IMG/VR virus record: IMGVR_UViG_3300044846_001270 | Span: 1 to 55,351 of that record | From: a virus | DNA length: 55,351 bases | Direction: 5' to 3' (one strand) | Shown here: piece after piece, positions 10,801 through 16,168 of the stretch | Layout of the letters: the number at the start of each line of letters is the position of its first letter | Numbering within the stretch: position 1 is the stretch's first letter | Notes under the pieces: model-generated | The model's database searches: none | What the model was told of the DNA's origin: nothing | Seen by the model: only the letters and a program-made list of their open reading frames with translations | Position numbers and translations under genes: made by a program

Positions 10801-11631
10801 AGCAAGGTCGTTTGAGCGGTCTGCTGCTTGTCGATAATCTAAGTCTGCTTGCTTAAAAGCAAGTTCGGCTTCACGTCTAGCGCGAGAATCAGGAGGAAGG
10901 TCTTGGACTCGAAGAAGAGTTTCCCGAGCGCGTTCCAACTCAATTGCTGCTTTTTGTTGCGCAATAGCAGCGTCTTCAGCATCAAAACCAAGTTGCTGTA
11001 ATGATTCAGCGCCTTCTTCGTAGGCTTGGTTAAGCGCTACCTGAGATTTGCGAACCTTGTCATTGGCTGCAGCCATTTTTTCAGCAGCCTGTTGGTAGAC
11101 CATAGCAAGTCTTTTACGAGCATCCTCAATAGCAGCATCGTTGTTGGCTCCACCACCAGCACTCGAGCCAGTTTTTTGTTTAAGAAGAGCGCCAATACCT
11201 TTTGCCACGCCACCAAAGGCAAGTTTTGCCGTTAAAGCCCCTTGTGCAACCGCTGCCAAAAGTCCAGGCAAAACTGCAAGTGCAGGTGCTGCAGCGCCAA
11301 CGGCAGAGCCCATAGCAAATAGTCCCATGACTAAATCGCCAACAGCGCTTACAGCACCAGCAATTGCTGGACCAAGAGCATACCCAGTTTTAATTAACTT
11401 GTTGAATGTTTTTCTGGCTCCTTCTGCTTCTTTTTCAAGCCTAGAAAACGGACTTTTACCTCCGCCTCCCATGCCTTTAGACACAGAGCGACTAAAGTCT
11501 TTACCGACATCTTCACCCATCTTTTTTGTGACAGGTTTGATATCTTTAAGAGCATTTTCTACATCTTCTTTAAAGCCAGCAGTTACTGCCCTTATGACAA
11601 TATTTGCCGAGCCAATATTTGTTACAGCCAT
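7858..11631 (-). CDS. Tail tape measure protein
   Basis: This 1257-residue protein is directly downstream of the tail assembly chaperone pair and upstream of the Dit-like gene, the standard position of the tape measure. The N-terminal 330 residues are helical and rich in Ala/Lys/Glu with coiled-coil character (for example AQAELALQRAMQKTNQ-type stretches). Several long hydrophobic segments occur at about 80-135, 640-700 and 745-775 (AVAWIGATWPVLLVVAAIAV), typical of tape measures that insert into membranes during DNA ejection. The C-terminus has GGPVSQGKTYLVGEKGPEFF, common at tape-measure ends. The protein sets tail length; by the usual length rule it implies a tail somewhat under 200 nm. No peptidase motif was recognised. 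Confidence 0.95.
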   Translation of the reverse strand: MAVTNIGSANIVIRAVTAGFKEDVENALKDIKPVTKKMGEDVGKDFSRSVSKGMGGGGKSPFSRLEKEAEGARKTFNKLIKTGYALGPAIAGAVSAVGDLVMGLFAMGSAVGAAAPALAVLPGLLAAVAQGALTAKLAFGGVAKGIGALLKQKTGSSAGGGANNDAAIEDARKRLAMVYQQAAEKMAAANDKVRKSQVALNQAYEEGAESLQQLGFDAEDAAIAQQKAAIELERARETLLRVQDLPPDSRARREAELAFKQADLDYRQAADRSNDLAKAQEYAAETGIEGTKEVQAAKEDLAEAEADLAKTQRDNAQDILEAQLALQRAMQKTNQNSAASVDLLKDLSAEARRFALYVADLKPEFLKLRAAAGENLFGPLTVSIDMLVTKLFPVLKPMLTEMGGVIGNIARKFTEMLTRVDNLDIIKRVFGGANIEIMRNLGEAFVDVAEGALNILDAVSPLTLQFSEFIKKTADAWVGTMRFKNATGELTTSFERAGEFAKSIGGLLSSAFGAFKSLGAGASDSGKKIIDAFAGAFDKLKAFADEGNRTGALQEKFDAIADNIIAIGGFLGEVAKMFYQISGNEGVKAFFDAIKPIPAIFADIFSKLTKTGPVFGEFLVNIALLLKAFTETGGIQMFFSILNGALKILVAIFSNEIVQKVFLFLAAVKGITLAIGLIGTVASFAFKVLLGNLLLLVPASFKATAHTFGLTQAIVMQTAALKASGGASAGFLTGIKTKLTAIPKLIGALRGLAVAWIGATWPVLLVVAAIAVVAGAFYLMYKNSEDLRKAVSELGKALKDQLVASWELIKSALQKLMPDIENVSDIFKKMGDFVAKYVMPPLTIWYTFLIKLATFFIVTFIGNLTIFINYIKGFVGLWIGLFQSIRTGSFEPLQKAFENFIDGIIDGVNTIIDALNSLNPFKDIPYVPYMNDARQATKDLENSTDPLIIAQDEARKKIEATAASAANLYKEFGSLKDIQATVRQGLEDVFDIVTKGARSLINARDAAKAFKEETDKLTTTIKDGSLSLEQKEDALYGYSASVLDAIKKDIELGGTQASTTKIMEDGRAAFIESAEKIGIFGDEAERLADKLALTPATIKKTFEASGLGDLQMLVTQLAELEKLSTGSRSTIQGKTGEFKEIRNEVIEFKAKIEQAMTIKFGKGNNSQDPLYVEVTKLPAKALGGPVSQGKTYLVGEKGPEFFQAPSSGTIIPNNKLSSVNAGGASTVVNVYPSQGMDEVEMAHNVSRQIAWSMRRGV

Positions 11632-11638
11632 GACTTAC

Positions 11639-12088
11639 CTAACCTAGAGGCGCTTCCCTGAGAGTCCCGCCGAATGGGTTCTCAGAGTTAGGGTCAAAGT
11701 TAGTTGGGGGTACGTATGGCTTTACATTATTTGTTTTGTTAGGGACATAGTTGCCATCTTTATCAAACGGTTCGGACGAGTAATTATTTTCAGCGTCAGT
11801 AAAATCTTTACTTTGTTTTGTTGAATAAGCAAATTTTCTACCATACACATTTTCATATACAATATCTCTAACAGAATTTTTTGTATCAAACTCTTCTTGA
11901 CTAGTTATGGTAGCGTCTTGCTCAAAGAGGTAGTGAATTACGTCTAGCATGTCACTTACCTCCAGTTCCTTAAGATTTATTCCGTTTAGTAAACAGCGTC
12001 CGTTAATGTAGTGCCAAAGTTCTAACGCCCACTCCGTTAATCCGATGACACCTGCGTGGGGCGGTTTGCATACGTCTCCAAAATCCAA
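11639..12088 (-). CDS. Tail assembly chaperone, frameshifted T part
   Basis: The reading frame lies in the -1 frame relative to the upstream chaperone gene and overlaps its end. It is open from 12136 to the stop at 11639. The listed start is a TTG with no clear ribosome binding site, so it is probably translated only as a C-terminal extension after a -1 programmed frameshift within 12040-12136. The extension (TEWALELWHYINGRCLLNGI, YENVYGRKF) is followed by a polar, Pro/Asn-rich tail. Pairs of G and GT chaperones with this arrangement bind the tape measure during tail assembly in nearly all long-tailed phages. No canonical X-XXY-YYZ heptamer was found; a CGC-CCC-ACG run of four C near 12061 is the most slippage-prone site. 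Confidence 0.8.
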   Translation of the reverse strand: MDFGDVCKPPHAGVIGLTEWALELWHYINGRCLLNGINLKELEVSDMLDVIHYLFEQDATITSQEEFDTKNSVRDIVYENVYGRKFAYSTKQSKDFTDAENNYSSEPFDKDGNYVPNKTNNVKPYVPPTNFDPNSENPFGGTLREAPLG

Positions 12089-12372
12089 CCAATAATTTCT
12101 CCAAGAGTTTCTACGGAGACAATCTTGTCTGGGTCCTCAATTAGTTTTTCAAAACGCTTGTGGCTTTCAGGAAGCAGTGCTACCTCGAAGAATCCAAGGA
12201 TTGCATTTGTTGAGTCAGCAGCGTCTTCAGATGAACTACTTGCTGCAAACTTAAGCAAAACCTTGCCTTGAAGTGCAGGACGGCAGTTGAAGTCTTCACC
12301 ATATAACTTAAAAGATAGGCTTTCTTTGGCGTTATCCTCTAGAGGAGAACCAAAATCCTTAAATCGTGACAT
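12037..12372 (-). CDS. Tail assembly chaperone, G part
   Basis: This 111-residue acidic protein is immediately upstream of the tape measure region. The start is an ATG preceded by AAAGGAAAAAATT. The sequence (FNCRPALQGKVLLKFAA, then AILGFFEVALLPESHKRFEK) resembles actinophage tail assembly chaperones: a tubulin-like beta start followed by helices. It stops with TAA inside the next frame, which continues as the T part. The unshifted product should be the abundant form and the shifted product a minority, as in the lambda gpG/gpGT system. The assignment rests mainly on the overlap geometry and the position before the tape measure. Confidence 0.85.
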   Translation of the reverse strand: MSRFKDFGSPLEDNAKESLSFKLYGEDFNCRPALQGKVLLKFAASSSSEDAADSTNAILGFFEVALLPESHKRFEKLIEDPDKIVSVETLGEIIGWILETYANRPTQVSSD

Positions 12373-12409
12373 AATTTTTTCCTTTGTCTTTGTATTATTT
12401 ATTTATGTG

Positions 12410-12817
12410 TCAGTCCCTTAGTGCTAAGTATAGATTATCTGTGAGATACCTATTTGGCTTAGTACCAGGGTGTCGAACACTTGTTGCGTAGATAACTCTG
12501 CCTCCCTTGTTAAAAACAAGGTATTGAGAGCGATTTGGGGTGATGATGTGAGGCTTAGTCCCCTCGTGATGCATGAGGGCATAATTAAGAGGGGAGCCTA
12601 CTTTTACAAACTGACCACGAACATCTCTTTTGTGGCTTATTGATATAGAACGTCTAAGAGCACCAGTATCTACGCCCACTTGCCTTTTAGCAGCATTTGC
12701 TACTCTAAGTCCTCGTTTGCTGAGACTTCTACCTACTGGACCAAGAGGATTATTAAGCAAATAATCTAATCCTGGCATGTTCCACGTAATGTCAGTTGCT
12801 GTAAAAGATAATTTCAT
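12410..12817 (-). CDS. Neck / tail completion protein, HK97 gp10-like
   Basis: This 135-residue basic protein contains the features of the HK97 gp10-like family: a helical N-terminus with VANAAKRQVGVDTGALRRSI, a beta hairpin around RDVRGQFVKVGSPLNYALMH and an H-x-G-T pocket (HHEGTKPHIITP). The family joins the head connector to the tail tube. It starts two bases after the stop of the tail-terminator candidate, so the two are co-translated, and it precedes the tail chaperones, a common order. The usual family length is 100-150 residues. Confidence 0.8.
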   Translation of the reverse strand: MKLSFTATDITWNMPGLDYLLNNPLGPVGRSLSKRGLRVANAAKRQVGVDTGALRRSISISHKRDVRGQFVKVGSPLNYALMHHEGTKPHIITPNRSQYLVFNKGGRVIYATSVRHPGTKPNRYLTDNLYLALRD

Positions 12818-12819
12818 GG

Positions 12820-13326
12820 CTATGGCACCGCAATCGTAAAGGTAGCGCTAACTGCTTGAAAACCACCCTCTGGAGAGGGCACATCTACAGTTCCAATGAC
12901 ACCTAAACCAAATGCTCCAGTGGTTTCCCACTGGTCTAAAAACGCAACGCAGTCAAGCAGAACCCAAGCGTCTACAGCAGCGATATACGAACCTTGCTCA
13001 ATCTTGTCTGATGTAGGAACTAAACCTTTTCCAGATGTTGTAGGAATTTGGCGCACAACTGTTGCTTTGAGTACGGCGCTACGAGGAGAGTTGCAACGCT
13101 GAGGGGCGGTTGCTTCATCTCCCGGAGGACCAATATAGAGTTGTTGAAAAGATACAACTAATTGTTCGCAATCAAAAGCCTCTTGACCAGCCATCCAATA
13201 TTGACGAGGAGGCAAAGTTACGGCGTGAAAGGCATATCTATCTACAATAACCTGCAGAATATCATCTAAAAGATTCTTTAGACTTAGAGAGTCAGCAGAC
13301 ACACCAGTTACACTGGTAATCGGCAT
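12820..13326 (-). CDS. Probable tail terminator / head-tail joining protein
   Basis: This 168-residue protein lies between a 55-residue gene and the gp10-like neck gene. It starts with a helix (SLSLKNLLDDILQVIVDRY), followed by LPPRQYWMAGQEAFDCEQLVVSFQQLYIGPPG and a C-terminal beta region ending FQAVSATFTIAVP. The pattern of an N-terminal helix, a Cys-Glu-Gln segment and alternating strands is similar to actinophage proteins annotated as tail terminators. The position just before gp10-like and chaperone genes agrees. No catalytic motif is seen. The assignment is from pattern and order and could instead be a head-tail stopper. Confidence 0.5.
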   Translation of the reverse strand: MPITSVTGVSADSLSLKNLLDDILQVIVDRYAFHAVTLPPRQYWMAGQEAFDCEQLVVSFQQLYIGPPGDEATAPQRCNSPRSAVLKATVVRQIPTTSGKGLVPTSDKIEQGSYIAAVDAWVLLDCVAFLDQWETTGAFGLGVIGTVDVPSPEGGFQAVSATFTIAVP

Positions 13327-13328
13327 AA

Positions 13329-13496
13329 CTACTCAGTTTCTTCAGCAGGTGCTTCTTCTGCAACAACTTCAACTACAGGTGCTTCTGCTTTTTTTGGAGC
13401 AGGTGCAGCAGCCTTTTTAGCAGCCTTCGGTGAAACAGGTGCAACAGTCTGAACAGCGCCTATCATATCAGAGGCACGAAAATTCGTCTGAGCCAT
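13329..13496 (-). CDS. Small Ala/Pro/Lys/Glu-rich protein (55 aa)
   Basis: A short frame from an ATG (AGGA seven bases upstream) to a TAG that lies two bases before the start of the tail-terminator candidate. The product starts MAQTNFRASDMIGAVQTV, continues with a positively charged Ala-Pro-Lys stretch (PKAAKKAAAPAPKKAEAP) and ends with an acidic tail (EVVAEEAPAEETE). The composition suggests a disordered linker or histone-H1-like peptide. The tight spacing to the next gene and the good ribosome binding site support it as a real gene. The function is unknown. Confidence 0.65.
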   Translation of the reverse strand: MAQTNFRASDMIGAVQTVAPVSPKAAKKAAAPAPKKAEAPVVEVVAEEAPAEETE

Positions 13497-13560
13497 TATT
13501 TTTCCTAACGGTAGGTGGTGGTTCTATTTTATCCTATTTTTTCCGTGGTTATTTGTAGCC

Positions 13561-13779
13561 TTAGATTACTATTCCACAAGAATTAAGTATGTTTTTTTCG
13601 TACTCATTTAGGTCTAAAGTTCTTATTTTTTCTGTCAAAGTTTGAGTAGCCGAATCTGTAGCAGCAGTTTTTTCTAGAAAAGACTCTCTAATTTTGGTCG
13701 TAACCTCAGTAACGCCATTACAAGTTGCGCAATCTCCGCCTAAGGCATCTGGTCCTGCGCACGCTGGACATTTTACCAT
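13561..13779 (-). CDS. Small zinc-finger-like protein (72 aa)
   Basis: The product begins MVKCPACAGPDALGGDCATC, with two CxxC pairs spaced like a zinc ribbon or DnaJ-type zinc knuckle, followed by a helical segment (TQTLTEKIRTLDLNEYEKN). The start has a strong AAAGGAGATACTAAA leader. It lies between the delta-60 fibre gene and the neck genes in the late operon. The four cysteines predict zinc binding. The function is unknown; an assembly factor for the adjacent fibre or neck proteins is possible but unsupported. Confidence 0.75.
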   Translation of the reverse strand: MVKCPACAGPDALGGDCATCNGVTEVTTKIRESFLEKTAATDSATQTLTEKIRTLDLNEYEKNILNSCGIVI

Positions 13780-13792
13780 TTTAGTATCTCCT

Positions 13793-16168
13793 TTAAGATG
13801 TTAAATCTCCGCCAAGTCTAGCAAGATGAGTTCTGGTTACTTCATTAAATCCTTGAAAGCCTCCACCTAAGATGATTTTACCGTCAGACTGGATTGCTAT
13901 TGAGTTTACCGTGCTGTCTACACCTGTACCTGTATTTGTTGTAAAGGCGGTGTCCTGTGTGCCGTCTGTGTTAAGGCGAACTATACGGTTTACGGTTACT
14001 TCGTTGAAGGTTGTAAAGCCTCCACCTAAGATGATTTTACCGTCAGACTGGATTGCTATTGCGCTTACGCTGTTGCTTGCACCTATACCTGTATTTGTTG
14101 TGAAAGTAGTGTCCTGTGTGCCGTCTGTGTTAAGGCGAACTATACGGTTTACGGTTACTTCGTTGAAGGTTAAAAATAAACCACCTAATACAATTTTACC
14201 GTCAGACTGGATTGCTATTGCGCTTACGCTGTTGGGTGCACCTGTACCTGTATTTGTTGTGAAAGTAGTGTCTCGTGTGCCGTTTGTGTTAAGGCGAACT
14301 ATACGGTTTACGGTTACTCCGTTGAAGGTTGTAAAGGCACCACCTAAGATGATTTTACCGTCAGACTGGATTGCTATTGCGTTTACGCTGTTGGGTGCAG
14401 GACCTGTACCTGTATTTGTTGTAAAGGCGGTGTCCCGTGTGCCATCTGAATTTAGGCGAACTATACGGTTTACGGTTACTGTGTTGAAGGTTGTAAAATC
14501 ACCACCTAATACAATTTTACCGTCAGACTGAATTTTTATTGAGTTTACCGTGCCGTTTGTGCCTGTACCTGTATTTGTTGTGAAAGTAGTGTCTCGTGTG
14601 CCGTTTGTGTTAAGGCGAACTATACGGTTTACGGTTACTCCGTTGAATGCAGGGAAAGCACCACCTAAGATGATTTTACCGTCAGACTGGATTGCTATTG
14701 AGTTTACCGTGCTGGTTGCACCTGTACCTGTATTTGTTGTAAAGGCGGTGTCCTGTGTGCCGTCTGTGTTAAGGCGAACTATACGGTTTACGGTTACTCC
14801 GTTGAAGGTTGTAAAGCCTCCACCTAAGATGATTTTACCGTCAGACTGGATTGCCACTGCGACTACTGACAGTCCTGCACCTGTATTTGTCGGAAACCCA
14901 GCGGTGTCCTGTGTGCCGTTTGTGTTAAGGCGAACTATACGGTTTACGGTTACTCCGTTGAAGGTTGTAAAGGCACCACCTAAGATGATTTTACCGTCAG
15001 ACTGGATTGCTATTGCGCTTACGCTGTTGCTTGCACCTATACCTGTATTTGTTGTGAAAATAGTGTCTCGTGTGCCATCTGAATTTAGGCGAACTATAAG
15101 GTTTACAGTTACTCCGTTGAATGTAGAAAAGGTACCACCTAATACAATTTTACCGTCAGACTGGATTGCTATTGCGTCTATTGAGGTGCTTGCGGCTGTA
15201 CCTGTATTTGTTGTGAAAGTAGTGTCTCGTGTGCCATCTGAATTTAGGCGAACTATACGGTTTACGGTTACTGTGTTGAAGGTTGTAAAATCACCACCTA
15301 ATACAATTTTACCGTCAGACTGAATTGCTATTGCGCGTACTGTGCTGCTTGCACCTGTACCTGTATTTGTTGTAAAGGCGGTGTCCTGTGTGCCGTCTGT
15401 GTTAAGGCGAACTATACGGTTTACGGTTACTCCGTTGAAGGTTAAAAATAAACCACCTAATACAATTTTACCGTCAGACTGGATTGCTATTGCGCTTACG
15501 CTGCTGGGTGCACCTGTACCTGTATTTGTTGTGAAAGTAGTGTCTCGTGTGCCGTTTGTGTTAAGGCGAACTATACGGTTTACGGTTACTCCGTTGAAGG
15601 TTGTAAAGGCACCACCTAAGATGATTTTACCGTCAGACTGGATTGCTATCGAGTTTATTGAACCGTCTACACCTGTACCTGTATTTGTTGTGAAAGTAGT
15701 GTCCTGTGTGCCGTCTGTGTTAAGGCGAACTATACGGTTTACGGTTACTTCGTTGAAGGTTAAAAATAAACCACCTAATACAATTTTACCGTCAGACTGA
15801 ATTTTTATTGAGTTTACCGTGCTGGGTGCACCTGTACCTGTATTTGTTGTAAAGGCGGTGTCCTGTGTGCCGTCTGTGTTAAGGCGAACTATACGGTTTA
15901 CGGTTACTCCGTTGAAGGTTGTAAAGGCACCACCTAAGATGATTTTACCGTCAGACTGGATTGCTATTGCGTTTACTGAGCCGTTTGCAGCATTGTAAAC
16001 ATCATACGTAGCAAAAGAACTATCGTTTACTCCAGCAGATAAAAACCAATTTTTCCACTCCCCAGAAACATTTTCCCAAGCCTCTGGAGAAAATTTCCAA
16101 GTTCCCCCTACTTTTATGTAAGGAGCCGCTTCTTTCCATGTCCCAGAAGCATTTACATACCCAGGCAT
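13793..16168 (-). CDS. Fibre/whisker protein of 14 delta-60 (beta-propeller) repeats
   Basis: The 791-residue protein has an N-terminal anchor of about 45 residues with three W-K turns (ASGTWKEAAPYIKVGGTWKF, then NVSGEWKNWF). It is followed by 14 tandem repeats of about 53 residues with the delta-60 signature (IAIQSDGKI-I/V-LGG-x-FTTFNGVTVNRIVRLN, then DGTQDT-x-FTTNTGTG). Repeats of this type form beta-propeller blades, and 14 would give two seven-bladed propellers. The repeats are nearly identical except at a few positions, and the DNA is a long tandem array. The gene starts in TAATG overlap with the collagen-like gene, so the two are translated together. It probably forms an exposed adhesin on the head, neck or tail; which one is inference. 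Confidence 0.85.
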   Translation of the reverse strand: MPGYVNASGTWKEAAPYIKVGGTWKFSPEAWENVSGEWKNWFLSAGVNDSSFATYDVYNAANGSVNAIAIQSDGKIILGGAFTTFNGVTVNRIVRLNTDGTQDTAFTTNTGTGAPSTVNSIKIQSDGKIVLGGLFLTFNEVTVNRIVRLNTDGTQDTTFTTNTGTGVDGSINSIAIQSDGKIILGGAFTTFNGVTVNRIVRLNTNGTRDTTFTTNTGTGAPSSVSAIAIQSDGKIVLGGLFLTFNGVTVNRIVRLNTDGTQDTAFTTNTGTGASSTVRAIAIQSDGKIVLGGDFTTFNTVTVNRIVRLNSDGTRDTTFTTNTGTAASTSIDAIAIQSDGKIVLGGTFSTFNGVTVNLIVRLNSDGTRDTIFTTNTGIGASNSVSAIAIQSDGKIILGGAFTTFNGVTVNRIVRLNTNGTQDTAGFPTNTGAGLSVVAVAIQSDGKIILGGGFTTFNGVTVNRIVRLNTDGTQDTAFTTNTGTGATSTVNSIAIQSDGKIILGGAFPAFNGVTVNRIVRLNTNGTRDTTFTTNTGTGTNGTVNSIKIQSDGKIVLGGDFTTFNTVTVNRIVRLNSDGTRDTAFTTNTGTGPAPNSVNAIAIQSDGKIILGGAFTTFNGVTVNRIVRLNTNGTRDTTFTTNTGTGAPNSVSAIAIQSDGKIVLGGLFLTFNEVTVNRIVRLNTDGTQDTTFTTNTGIGASNSVSAIAIQSDGKIILGGGFTTFNEVTVNRIVRLNTDGTQDTAFTTNTGTGVDSTVNSIAIQSDGKIILGGGFQGFNEVTRTHLARLGGDLTS
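13850..15990 (-). repeat. Tandem DNA repeats, period about 159 bp, 14 copies
   Basis: The repeated core on the plus strand includes GATTTTACCGTCAGACTGGA and CGAACTATACGGTTTACGGT, spaced at about 159 bases. Copies differ at only a few codons, and several copies share the same variant combinations in different order. This suggests recombination or gene conversion between copies. The array encodes the delta-60 repeats of the fibre gene. Confidence 0.9.

Noticed and set aside
10548-11235. Additional frames overlapping the tape measure start region
   Set aside because: They lie inside the strongly coding tape measure frame and give Lys/Leu-rich shadow products.
12896-13102. Plus-strand frame of 68 codons opposite the tail-terminator candidate
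   Set aside because: It is antisense in a tightly packed leftward operon, with no ribosome binding site or recognisable domain.
13872-15800. Long plus-strand open frames (219, 257 and 152 codons) opposite the delta-60 gene
   Set aside because: They are antisense to perfect 159-base repeats; once one repeat lacks stops in that frame the rest do too. No ribosome binding site and no sensible composition.
13850-15990. CRISPR array as an explanation of the repeats
   Set aside because: The repeat unit is 159 bases, in frame and coding throughout; there are no short repeats with unrelated spacers and no cas genes.
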